Assembly: GCF_007990715.1 (NCBI RefSeq)
Contig: NZ_BJWY01000038.1
Coordinates: forward strand, 1 to 52,989
Origin: Nocardia seriolae NBRC 15557
Lineage (GTDB): Bacteria; Actinomycetota; Actinomycetes; Mycobacteriales; Mycobacteriaceae
Reading direction: 5' to 3'
DNA: 52,989 nucleotides
A model generated the notes under the pieces. The model had not been told where the DNA came from and made no database searches. It worked only from the letters and a program-made list of their open reading frames with translations. The translations under genes were made by a program, and so were the position numbers. Numbering within the stretch: the stretch's first letter is position 1; every line of letters begins with the position of its first letter. Below are positions 18,782 through 26,472 of the stretch, one piece after another.

Positions 18782-20486
18782 ACCCGTACTGTCCTTCGAG
18801 GGCCTGACCGTCTGCTTCGCCACCGACTCCGGTCCGGTCGCGGCCGTGAACGACGTTTCCTACCAGGTGTTTCCGGGTGAGGTGCTGGCCGTGGTCGGCG
18901 AATCCGGCTCCGGCAAATCGGTGAGCTCCCGCACCGCCATGGGACTGCTGCCGCCCACCGCCACCGTGCGGGGCACCGTCGTCCTCGGTACCAAGGCCGT
19001 CACCAAGATGAGCGAGAGGGAACTCACCGCGCTGCGCGGCGGGGCCATCTCGATGGTGTTCCAGGAGCCCGGCGCGGCGCTGGACCCGCTGTTCACCGTC
19101 GGCTTCCAGATCGGCGAGGCGCTGCGCGCGCACTCCGGCATGAAGCGGAAGGCCGCGCGCGCCAAGGCGATCGAGCTGCTGCGCGCGGTCGGGCTGCCCG
19201 ACCCGGAGGCACGGGTGGACTACTACCCGCACCAGCTCTCCGGCGGCCAGAAGCAGCGCGTGGTGATCGCCATCGCCATCGCCTGCGAGCCCAAGGTGAT
19301 CATCGCCGACGAGCCGACCACCGCGCTCGACGTCACCGTGCAGGCCGAAATCCTGGAACTGCTGCGGGATCTGTGCGACCGCATCGGCGCGGCCATCGTG
19401 CTCATCACCCACAACATGGGCGTGGTCGCCGACCTCGCCGACCGCGTCGTGGTGATGCGCGAGGGCAAGATCGTCGAAGAGGCACCGGTGGACCGGCTCT
19501 TCGCCGAACCCCAGCACGAGTACACCCGGGCCCTGCTCGCGGCCGTGCCGAAACTGCATGTGCTGCCGGACAACTGGGAGGCCGACGAGGCTACCGACAG
19601 TGCCCCGGTGGCGGGTGCGGCGCTGGCCAAGACCATCGTCCGCGAACCCATCCCGGCCGATGCCGAGACGGTGCTCGAGGTCTCGAACCTGGTCGTGGAA
19701 TTCCCGGCCCCGCTGGGCCGCCCTGCCTTCCGGGCGGTCGACGACGTCACCCTGAGCCTGCGCCGCGGCGAAACCCTCGGCCTGGTCGGCGAATCCGGCT
19801 CCGGCAAGTCCACCATCGGCCGCTGCGTGGCCGCCCTGCAACGCCCCACCGCGGGCAGCGTGCGGGTGCTCGGCACCGATATCGCCGGACTCTCCGAACG
19901 CAACCTGCGGCCCATCCGGCGGCGCTTCGGCTTCGTCTTCCAGGACCCGGCCACCTCCCTGAACCCGCGCCTCACCATCGGCGAGTGCGTGGCCGAACCG
20001 CTGCTGGTGCACAAGGAGGCCAAGGGGGCGGCCGCCCGCGAACGCGTCCGTCACCTGCTCGACGACGTGCAGCTCCCGGCCGGTGTGGAAAACCGCTACC
20101 CGCACGAGCTTTCGGGCGGTCAGCGCCAGCGCGTCAGCCTGGCCCGCGCCCTGGTCCTGCGCCCCGACCTGCTCGTGGCCGACGAACCCACCAGCGCCCT
20201 GGACGTCTCGGTCCAGGCCAAGGTGCTCGAGCTCTTCGCCGACCTGCAGCGCGAATGCGGCTGGGCCTGCCTGTTCATCAGCCACGACCTCGCCGTGGTG
20301 GATCAGCTCGCCGACCGGATCGTGGTACTGCGCAATGGCGCGGTGGTCGAACAGGGTGACAATGACGACATCCTGCGCCGCCCGCGCGAGGAGTACACCC
20401 GACGACTGGTCGCCGCCGTCCCGGTCCCGGACCCGGTGGAGCAACGCCGTCGGCATCGTTACGAAACGCGACAACTGATTTCGTAG
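18774..20486 (+). CDS. Fused two-domain peptide ABC transporter ATPase (DppD-DppF type)
   Basis: A 570-residue protein with two complete ABC domains in tandem, replacing separate DppD and DppF. Domain 1: Walker A GESGSGKS at about residue 42, signature LSGGQKQRV, Walker [13 protein letters not shown]. Domain 2: Walker [10 protein letters not shown] at about residue 339, signature LSGGQRQRV, Walker [13 protein letters not shown]. The C-terminal oligopeptide-type extension of domain 1 ([19 protein letters not shown]) is visible, and [19 protein letters not shown] ends domain 2. The last five codons and stop (RQLIS) lie inside repeat copy C, so the repeat supplies the natural C-terminus. Confidence 0.94.
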   Translation: MPEPVLSFEGLTVCFATDSGPVAAVNDVSYQVFPGEVLAVVGESGSGKSVSSRTAMGLLPPTATVRGTVVLGTKAVTKMSERELTALRGGAISMVFQEPGAALDPLFTVGFQIGEALRAHSGMKRKAARAKAIELLRAVGLPDPEARVDYYPHQLSGGQKQRVVIAIAIACEPKVIIADEPTTALDVTVQAEILELLRDLCDRIGAAIVLITHNMGVVADLADRVVVMREGKIVEEAPVDRLFAEPQHEYTRALLAAVPKLHVLPDNWEADEATDSAPVAGAALAKTIVREPIPADAETVLEVSNLVVEFPAPLGRPAFRAVDDVTLSLRRGETLGLVGESGSGKSTIGRCVAALQRPTAGSVRVLGTDIAGLSERNLRPIRRRFGFVFQDPATSLNPRLTIGECVAEPLLVHKEAKGAAARERVRHLLDDVQLPAGVENRYPHELSGGQRQRVSLARALVLRPDLLVADEPTSALDVSVQAKVLELFADLQRECGWACLFISHDLAVVDQLADRIVVLRNGAVVEQGDNDDILRRPREEYTRRLVAAVPVPDPVEQRRRHRYETRQLIS

Positions 20487-20598
20487 CGATATGGGTAACT
20501 CGTGGGGTACGTCCAAAATTGGTTCGGTTCCCAACCGCCGGCCCGCATGCACGGCCGGCGACGGCTCTCAGCCGTGCGTTGAAGGCCCGGGGAGGCGG
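20468..20598 (+). repeat. Dispersed intergenic repeat, copy C (131 bp)
   Basis: Block order as in the other copies: CGACAACTGATTTCGT, GGGTAACTCGTGGGGTAC (more diverged), CGCCGGCCCGCATGC, the perfect hairpin ACGGC-TCTCA-GCCGT and GCGGGGAGGCGG-like end (here CCCGGGGAGGCGG). It begins inside the ATPase coding sequence, contributes its stop codon TAG, and ends about 70 bp before purM. Confidence 0.9.
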
Positions 20599-20669
20599 GG
20601 GAGTGAGGCGGGAATGCTACCGTGAGCAGGCATCCTATCCACCGATTCGGCTTGGAGCTCTCCCCGACA

Positions 20670-21749
20670 ATGACTGAACAGACCCCCAGCGGCGCCGGTG
20701 CCTCGTACGCGGCGGCCGGTGTCGATATCGAAGCCGGTGACCGCGCAGTCGAGTTGTTCGCGCCGCTGGCGAAGAAGGCAAGCCGCCCCGAGGTACAGGG
20801 CGGACTCGGCGGCTTCGCAGGGCTGTTCGCACTGAAGGGCGGCTACAAGGAGCCGTTGCTCGCCGCCTCCACCGACGGCGTCGGCACCAAGATCGCGGTC
20901 GCCCAGGCCCTCGACAAGCACGACACCATCGGCCTGGACCTGGTCGCCATGGTCGTCGACGACCTGGTGGTCTGCGGCGCCGAACCGCTGTTCCTGCAGG
21001 ACTACATCGCCGTCGGCAAGGTGGTCCCGGAGCGGGTCGCGCAGATCGTGTCCGGCATCGCCGAGGGCTGTGTCATCGCGGGCTGCGCCCTGCTCGGCGG
21101 CGAGACCGCCGAGCACCCGGGCCTGATGGGCGCGGACGACTACGACATCTCCGGCACCGGCGTCGGCGTGGTCGAGGCCGACGCCGTGCTCGGCCCGGAC
21201 CGCGTCCGCCCCGGCGACGTGGTCATCGGCATGGGCTCCTCGGGCCTGCACTCCAACGGCTACTCACTGGCCCGCAAGGTGCTGCTCGACATCGACCGCA
21301 TGTCCCTCACCGGGCACGTCGAGGAATTCGGCCGCACCCTCGGCGAGGAACTGCTGGAGCCCACCAAGATCTACGCCAAGGACTGCCTGGCCCTGATCGC
21401 CGAGACCGACGTGCGCACCTTCTGCCACGTGACGGGCGGCGGCCTGGCCGCCAACCTGGCCCGCGTGCTCCCCGCCGGTATGGTCGCCGAGCTGGACCGC
21501 GGCACCTGGAACCCGGCCCCGGTCTTCAAGATGATCGCCCAGCGCGGCCGCGTCGAGCGCGCCGAGATGGAGAAGACCTTCAACATGGGCGTCGGCATGG
21601 TCGCGGTCGTCGCCCCCGAGGACGCCGACCGCGCCCTCGCGGTCCTCACCGCCCGCCACATCGACTGCTGGACCCTCGGCACGGTGAAGAAGGCCAAGGA
21701 CATCGACTCCGCCCGCGCAGTCCTGCTGGGCGACCACCCGCGCTTCTGA
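20670..21749 (+). CDS. purM: Phosphoribosylformylglycinamidine cyclo-ligase PurM
   Basis: AIR synthetase, which closes the imidazole ring from FGAM with ATP (fifth step of purine synthesis). 359 residues. Visible motifs: SYAAAGVDIEAGD, STDGVGTKIAVAQALDKHDTIG, MVVDDLVVCGAEPLFLQDYI, GGETAEHPGL and VTGGGLAANLARVLP. ATG 20670 gives MTEQTPSGAGASYAAAGVD, the normal N-terminus; upstream in-frame starts would run into the leader. A TGCTACCGT sequence about 55 bp before the start is a possible extended -10, so the gene probably has its own promoter between repeat C and the start. A long hairpin terminator follows. Confidence 0.96.
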   Translation: MTEQTPSGAGASYAAAGVDIEAGDRAVELFAPLAKKASRPEVQGGLGGFAGLFALKGGYKEPLLAASTDGVGTKIAVAQALDKHDTIGLDLVAMVVDDLVVCGAEPLFLQDYIAVGKVVPERVAQIVSGIAEGCVIAGCALLGGETAEHPGLMGADDYDISGTGVGVVEADAVLGPDRVRPGDVVIGMGSSGLHSNGYSLARKVLLDIDRMSLTGHVEEFGRTLGEELLEPTKIYAKDCLALIAETDVRTFCHVTGGGLAANLARVLPAGMVAELDRGTWNPAPVFKMIAQRGRVERAEMEKTFNMGVGMVAVVAPEDADRALAVLTARHIDCWTLGTVKKAKDIDSARAVLLGDHPRF

Positions 21750-21760
21750 GCGTCAACAAC

Positions 21761-21800
21761 GAAGGGCCCCGGCCACTCTGGAGAGTGGCCGGGGCCCTTC
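21761..21800 (+). terminator. Hairpin terminator after purM
   Basis: A perfect 19-bp inverted repeat beginning GAAGGGCCCCGGCC and closing GGCCGGGGCCCTTC with a 2-base spacer, 12 bp after the purM stop. It is one of the strongest hairpins in the window and ends transcription before repeat D. Confidence 0.85.
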
Positions 21801-21851
21801 GCTGTGTCCGGCAGCGGTTCGCTGCGAGCTGGAGATTATTCGTCTCTCAAC

Positions 21852-21982
21852 GTGACAACTGATTTCGTGCCGACCGGGGTAACTCATCGGGTACGTCCAA
21901 AATCGGTTTGGCACCCCACCGTCGGCACGCATGCGAAACTGACTACGGATCCCAGCCGTGCGCTGAAGGCGCGGGGAGGCGG
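21852..21982 (+). repeat. Dispersed intergenic repeat, copy D (131 bp)
   Basis: TGACAACTGATTTCGT, GGGGTAACTCATCGGGTAC, CGTCGGCACGCATGC, the hairpin ACGG-ATCCCAG-CCGT and GCGGGGAGGCGG. It lies beyond the purM terminator, in the same orientation, and is followed by the stop of the DUF3073 gene 63 bp later. Apart from terminator and repeat, the 296 bp between purM and the DUF3073 gene hold nothing else that I recognise. Confidence 0.92.
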
Positions 21983-22045
21983 GGGGAGACGTGCTAAAGG
22001 GGGAAGCCCGATGGCCTCCCCCTGCAGTGCGTCGGAAAATCCGAG

Positions 22046-22258
22046 TCAGCGACGCCAGTCGTCGTAGCTGTCTTCTTCTTCCCAGCTCGACCGCGATTCG
22101 CTCGCGTCATGCTCTTCGGAAAGCACACCACTCCGCTGCGTGTCGGAGGGACTCCCCGACAGCTCTCGCTGAAGGCTCGAGAAGTCGGTCGACGGCGAGC
22201 TGTACTTGAGCTCCCGTGCAACCTTGGTCTGCTTTGCCTTAGCCCGGCCACGGCCCAT
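22046..22258 (-). CDS. DUF3073 protein
   Basis: A 70-residue protein conserved in actinobacteria next to purM (M. tuberculosis Rv0810c in my memory). The basic N-terminus MGRGRAKAKQTKVARELKYSS is the family hallmark; the rest is acidic and low in hydrophobic residues (SSWEEEDSYDDW), so it is probably a soluble, partly disordered protein. Function unknown. A GAGGGGGT Shine-Dalgarno precedes the ATG. The 187 bp upstream hold an AT-richer block (TATTAAT near 22320) that is its likely promoter. Confidence 0.9.
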   Translation of the reverse strand: MGRGRAKAKQTKVARELKYSSPSTDFSSLQRELSGSPSDTQRSGVLSEEHDASESRSSWEEEDSYDDWRR

Positions 22259-22445
22259 GGCTGACCCCCTCGCGTCACTGCGGGGCGGCCTGGGGTGGGT
22301 TTGGCGGCCCCGTTCGAATTAATACTCTTCCTGACGAACACTTTAGCGTGTGTCCGGCGGTCGCGCTTCCAGGAGTGGGGGATAAACGTCCCGGGGCCGG
22401 GCGCACCCGCCCGCGCGGGGTCGGGAAAAGCGTGCCGACCGGCGG

Positions 22446-23408
22446 CTACAGCACGCCGGGGATGGCTCGGATGATGCCCACGCGGGCCCCGCCGCCGAGC
22501 ACGGCGGGGGCCGCCAGCTCGGCGTGCGCGTCCGTCCAATCGACGCCGATACGCTGGAGAATCGCCAGCGTCAACGGAAGTCGCGCGCGGTCCGCGCCGT
22601 CGTCGATCTGGTACGCGAAGGCCGAACCGTCGGGCAGCGCGCCGGCGTGCACGCCGTCCGCGCCGATCTTGCAGACCAGACCGGGGGTCGCGGTCATCAC
22701 CCGGAAATCGGGGCCGTCCGTGCCGGAAATCACTCGGGGGTGCGCGCGGATCGCGTCCGCTATGCGGCGTTCGGGGGTATCGGTGGCCGCGGTGGCGAAG
22801 GTGGCGTAGGCGCGGGCCAGGTTCACCAGCGAGACCGGCACGATGGGCAGGCCGCAGCCGTCGATGCCGAGATCGGTCTCCGGCTCGCCGGTCACGTCGG
22901 CCACGGTCTCCAGCACCGCCTGCTGCAGCGGGTGGCCGACCTCCAGGTAGCCGCGGGTCGGCCAGTCGTTGATCTTGCAGGTGGCCAGCATGGCGGCGTG
23001 TTTGCCCGAGCAGTTCATGTAGACGCGCCGTACGGCTTTCACGCGGTCGCTACCGGCCAGCGCCTGGGCCCGGGCCTGCTCCTCGAAGGGCAGATCGGGC
23101 GGGCACTCCAGATCGTCCTCGGTGAATCCGAAGCGATCCAGCAGCCGCCGCACCAGTTCCACGTGGTCGGGCTCGCCGAAGTGCGACGCGGTCGAGATGG
23201 CCAGCTCGGCGTCGTCGACGGGCTCGAAACCATTGCGCAGCAAGGTGAGTGCCTGCATGGGCTTGTTGGTGGAGCGCGGGAAGATCGGGCCGTGCACCGC
23301 GCCGACCTCGACCAGCGGGTCACCGTCGGGCCGCAGGATCACCGCCGAGCCGCGATGCACGCACTCCCGGAAGCCGGAGCGAACCACCTCGACCAGATCC
23401 ACGCTCAT
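22446..23408 (-). CDS. Asparaginase II family protein
   Basis: 320 residues of the asparaginase family related to Rhizobium AnsA-type enzymes (Pfam Asparaginase_II), distinct from the E. coli type I/II enzymes. It probably hydrolyses L-asparagine to aspartate and ammonia in the cytoplasm. Characteristic motifs: FPRSTNKPMQALTLLRNG, YMNCSGKHAAMLATCKINDWPTRGYLEVGHPLQQAV, GIDGCGLPIVPVSLVNLARAYA and GLVCKIGADGVHAGALPDG. ATG 23408 is preceded by GAAGGGAA at 7 bases; an upstream in-frame ATG at 23438 overlaps the previous gene and lacks this. It is the third gene of a minus-strand operon (YgfZ, MOSC, asparaginase), with 26 bp to the MOSC stop. Confidence 0.88.
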   Translation of the reverse strand: MSVDLVEVVRSGFRECVHRGSAVILRPDGDPLVEVGAVHGPIFPRSTNKPMQALTLLRNGFEPVDDAELAISTASHFGEPDHVELVRRLLDRFGFTEDDLECPPDLPFEEQARAQALAGSDRVKAVRRVYMNCSGKHAAMLATCKINDWPTRGYLEVGHPLQQAVLETVADVTGEPETDLGIDGCGLPIVPVSLVNLARAYATFATAATDTPERRIADAIRAHPRVISGTDGPDFRVMTATPGLVCKIGADGVHAGALPDGSAFAYQIDDGADRARLPLTLAILQRIGVDWTDAHAELAAPAVLGGGARVGIIRAIPGVL

Positions 23409-23434
23409 GCTCGAATTCCCTTCGCTGCTCGGTG

Positions 23435-24103
23435 TCATCGGTTCGCCCCGGCGTGGCGGCGGCGGTGGCGGTGGCGGTCGATCTGCATGCGCACGTCATC
23501 GGAAATGGTGGGCTCGGCCTCGGCCAGCAGATCCAGGCGGGCCGGGTCCGCGCCGGTGAACAGATCGCGGACGGTGACGCCGTGCGCGGGCACGTGCACC
23601 ACCGCGACCTCGTCGCCCGCGCCTATCGCACCCTCGGTGAGGACACGCAGGTATGCGCCCGTATTCGCCTGCGCGGTGAAGCGTTTCACCCACTGCGGCT
23701 CGCCCGAATGCCATTGGAAGGTGGCGCAGGGGACGCGCGGGGCGGAGACCTCCAGGAGCGTGTCCCCGACGGTCCAGCGCTCGCCGATCACGGCGTCGCT
23801 CACCGGAAGGCCGGAGACGCGCAGGTTTTCGCCGAACCAGCCGGGCGCGAGCTCGCGGCCCAGTTCCCCGGCCCAGCGGACGGCGTCCTCCTCGGCGTAG
23901 GCGTAGACGGCCTGGTGCGCGCCGCCGTGATGCACGGTGTCGCACACGTGGTCGCCGTCGAGGCCGAGCGCGGTGACCGGAACCCGGTGCGGCACCGGGC
24001 GTTTGTCGATGGCGGTGCGGCCCACCTTGGACGAGCGGGCGGGCACCTCCAGCTCGGCGTGCACGACGCAGACGGCCAGCACCCGGCCGGCGGCAGCGTT
24101 CAT
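23435..24103 (-). CDS. MOSC-domain protein
   Basis: 222 residues of the MOSC family (molybdenum cofactor sulfurase C-terminal-like; relatives such as YiiM reduce N-hydroxylated compounds with molybdenum cofactor). Visible motifs: DGDHVCDTVHHGGAHQAVYAYAEED, GWFGENLRVSGLPVSDAVIGERW and SAPRVPCATFQWH with the conserved cysteine. The start ATG overlaps the TGA of ygfZ, so translation is coupled. The C-terminus is unusually rich in His and Arg (DRHRHRRRHAG). The substrate is not known. Confidence 0.87.
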   Translation of the reverse strand: MNAAAGRVLAVCVVHAELEVPARSSKVGRTAIDKRPVPHRVPVTALGLDGDHVCDTVHHGGAHQAVYAYAEEDAVRWAGELGRELAPGWFGENLRVSGLPVSDAVIGERWTVGDTLLEVSAPRVPCATFQWHSGEPQWVKRFTAQANTGAYLRVLTEGAIGAGDEVAVVHVPAHGVTVRDLFTGADPARLDLLAEAEPTISDDVRMQIDRHRHRRRHAGANR

Positions 24104-25215
24104 CGGCCGCGTAGCTTCTCGACGGCGAGCCGACCGGCCTGCGGCTCGTCGTGGGCCGGAACCGAATCGGGGTCGATGGCCGCGGCGCACGGGCCGGCCA
24201 CCAGCTCGGTGTCGACCGGGATGCTGCGTTTGATCAGGGCCAGCGCGATCGGGCCGAACTCGTAGTGGTCGATCACGGTGCCCAGCACGCCGACGGCGCG
24301 GCCGCCCGCGGTCACCGGATCACCCGGCGCCGGACGGGAATCCGCGGAACCGTCCAGGTGCAGCAGCACCAGATGGCGCGGCGGCTTGCCGAGATTGTGC
24401 ACCCGGGCGACCGTCTCCTGGCCGCGGTAGCAGCCCTTGTTCAGGTGCACGGCACCGTATTCGGCGGGGCCGCCGATCCAGTTCACCTCGTGCGGGATGG
24501 TGCGGTCATCGGTGTCGACGCCGATGCGCGGGCGCAGCGCCGCCGCGCGCAGCGCCTCGAAGGCCCACATGCCCGCGGCCGCCGCGCCCGCCTCGCGCAG
24601 CCGCGTCCACCAGGTGACGAGCTGATCGCGGGGGATGACGAGGTCGAAGGAATCGGCCGTGGGCCAGGGCATGCGTCGGATGAAACCGCCACCGGGCAGG
24701 GCCACGGCGCGGTAGGTGTCGGGAAGGGCTGGGACGCCCAGGGTTCCGGTGAGTTCGGTCACGCCGGGGCCGAGCAGGCTCAATATCGCGTGGTCTTGGG
24801 CCTCGACGGGCTTGGCGTCGGCCCAGAAGACCATCTTCTGGAGGAAGTTCAGCAGACCCGGTCCGCGCTCCGCCTCGGTGTCGATCCACACCGTGCCGTC
24901 GAGGTCGGTGAGCACGAAGTGATTGAGCACCCGGCCGTTCAGATCCAGGTCGAGATTCTCCGCGGATTCGCCGTCACCCAGATCGGCGACGGCCTGACTG
25001 GAGATGGTGTGCAGCCAACTCAGGCGTTCCTTCCCGGTGATGGCGAGCACGAACCGGTGGGAACGATCCACCACCGCCACCTGCTGTACCGCCGCGCGCT
25101 GCTCGCCGAAGGGATTGCCGTAATGCCACGCGACCGCGGCATCCGGAGACTCCGGCAACCCCGCGACAGCCCCTGGAACCAGCAGTATCGGACTGGGCGC
25201 AACCGAGAAGGACAC
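24100..25215 (-). CDS. ygfZ: Folate-binding YgfZ/CAF17-type Fe-S cluster protein
   Basis: A 371-residue tetrahydrofolate-dependent factor that helps assemble or repair Fe-S clusters, structurally related to the glycine-cleavage T-protein. The diagnostic motif is NKGCYRGQETVARVHNLG (KGCYxGQE, with the essential cysteine). The N-terminal part VVDRSHRFVLAITGKERLSWLHTISSQ is the folate-binding start of the fold. It corresponds to M. tuberculosis Rv0811c. It is the first gene of the minus-strand operon and diverges from the aminotransferase gene with 145 bp between starts. Confidence 0.9.
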   Translation of the reverse strand: MSFSVAPSPILLVPGAVAGLPESPDAAVAWHYGNPFGEQRAAVQQVAVVDRSHRFVLAITGKERLSWLHTISSQAVADLGDGESAENLDLDLNGRVLNHFVLTDLDGTVWIDTEAERGPGLLNFLQKMVFWADAKPVEAQDHAILSLLGPGVTELTGTLGVPALPDTYRAVALPGGGFIRRMPWPTADSFDLVIPRDQLVTWWTRLREAGAAAAGMWAFEALRAAALRPRIGVDTDDRTIPHEVNWIGGPAEYGAVHLNKGCYRGQETVARVHNLGKPPRHLVLLHLDGSADSRPAPGDPVTAGGRAVGVLGTVIDHYEFGPIALALIKRSIPVDTELVAGPCAAAIDPDSVPAHDEPQAGRLAVEKLRGR

Positions 25216-25360
25216 AACAACACCCTATGCCAACCGGTCGGAGAGCCGGATGGCGCTTCTGCGTCGGCGGCCGGGTGGGGGATCGGATGCCAGGTGGCTT
25301 GACTGGGTCGGCGGCGCGGTAAACGCACCGCGACGGTGCATCTGTCATAGGGTCGAACGC

Positions 25361-26287
25361 ATGGTGGAACGGGTTCTGGTGACTATCGATGGCGCGATCC
25401 AGGATCCGGACGCGCCTTTTTTGTATGCGGACGATATCGGTGCCCTGCGGGGGGACGGCATCTTCGAAACCGTGCTGGTGCGCGATGGCGTGCCGGGTGC
25501 GCTGGAATTGCATCTGGCTCGGCTGCGGCGGTCGGCCGAGGCGCTCGATCTGCCCGCGCCGGATCTGGAGGCGTGGCGGTTCGCGGTGGAGTTGGCGGCC
25601 GAGGAATGGGGCCGCGAGCGCGAGGGGACGCTGCGGATGGTGCTCACCCGGGGGCGTGAGAGCGATCACGGTGACAATGGCAAACCATCGGCAAACAAGA
25701 GTAGGGACCTGGCCGGAGCCGAACCCGCCACCACCGGTTACGTTTTGGTGGTCGGGGTGCCCGAGCGTGTGAAAAAGGCTCGGGCCGAGGGTGTTTCGGT
25801 GATCACGCTGTCGCGGGGCATCTCCGTCGATCTGGCGCAGAACGCGCCCTGGCTGCTGCTGGGCGCGAAGACGCTGTCCTACGCGACCAATATGTCGGCA
25901 CTGCGATTCGCCCAGCGGATGGGCGCGGACGATGTCATCTTCACCAGCACTGAGCACCGGGTGCTGGAGGGTCCGCGCTCGACGGTCGTCGTGCAGCGCG
26001 ACGACAAGCTCATCACCCCGCCCGCGCGAAATGGCGTGCTGCCCGGCACGACTCAGCGCGCGCTGTACACGCAGGCCGAGAAGGCGGGCTGGGAGTGCCG
26101 CTACGAGCCGCTGTGGGTGGCCGATCTGATCACCGCCGACGCGGTGTGGCTGCTGTCGTCGGTGACGCTGGCCGCGCGGGTCAATTCGCTGGACGGGCTG
26201 CGCATGTCGGCCCCGGAGAACGCGGGCGAGATCATCGAGATGGTGAACCGGGGCATTGCCCTGCCCGGGAGTCTGGCGGACTGGTGA
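25361..26287 (+). CDS. pabC: Class IV aminotransferase, probable aminodeoxychorismate lyase
   Basis: A 308-residue PLP enzyme of fold type IV. The PLP lysine is in LLLGAKTLSYATNMSALRFA and the phosphate-binding region is DVIFTSTEHRVLEGPRSTVVV. RGDGIFETVLVRDG near the N-terminus is typical of aminodeoxychorismate lyases, which release 4-aminobenzoate for folate. M. tuberculosis has a member here (Rv0812), and the divergent neighbour is the folate-binding ygfZ, which fits a folate context. Some family members are D-amino-acid or branched-chain aminotransferases, so the exact reaction is not proven. ATG 25361 chosen; a GTG two codons later cannot be excluded. Residues 102-122 (DHGDNGKPSANKSRDLAG) form an inserted loop of low complexity. 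Confidence 0.82.
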   Translation: MVERVLVTIDGAIQDPDAPFLYADDIGALRGDGIFETVLVRDGVPGALELHLARLRRSAEALDLPAPDLEAWRFAVELAAEEWGREREGTLRMVLTRGRESDHGDNGKPSANKSRDLAGAEPATTGYVLVVGVPERVKKARAEGVSVITLSRGISVDLAQNAPWLLLGAKTLSYATNMSALRFAQRMGADDVIFTSTEHRVLEGPRSTVVVQRDDKLITPPARNGVLPGTTQRALYTQAEKAGWECRYEPLWVADLITADAVWLLSSVTLAARVNSLDGLRMSAPENAGEIIEMVNRGIALPGSLADW

Positions 26288-26363
26288 TCAGGATTCAAGG
26301 GCCTTTTGCCTGATTCGTTCCCCGATTCGTCATGTCGTACAGGGACCTTGGCGGTGAGTCTGT

Positions 26364-26395
26364 CACATTGTGGCAAATTGACCGCACACTGTGGC
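26364..26395. promoter_or_regulatory. Paired CACAYTGTGGC motifs upstream of cydA
   Basis: CACATTGTGGC at 26364-26374 recurs as CACACTGTGGC at 26385-26395, exactly 21 bp (two helical turns) apart, 78-109 bp before cydA. Each contains an inverted CACA-N-TGTG. TGTGG and CGCACA between them also form a wider inverted pair. Half-sites of this kind are used by CRP/FNR-type regulators, which are known to act on mycobacterial cydAB; the assignment here is inference. Confidence 0.5.
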
Positions 26396-26472
26396 GCGCC
26401 GCATGTTGATCTGAAGACCAGTCGGCGTAGTGTCTGTTACTACGTCATGTCGTAGATCGGCAGGGAGGTCGG

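Noticed and set aside
26341..26472. Rex operator before cydA
   Set aside because: TTGTG and CACA are present but with 12 bases between, not the 8 expected for the actinobacterial Rex site.
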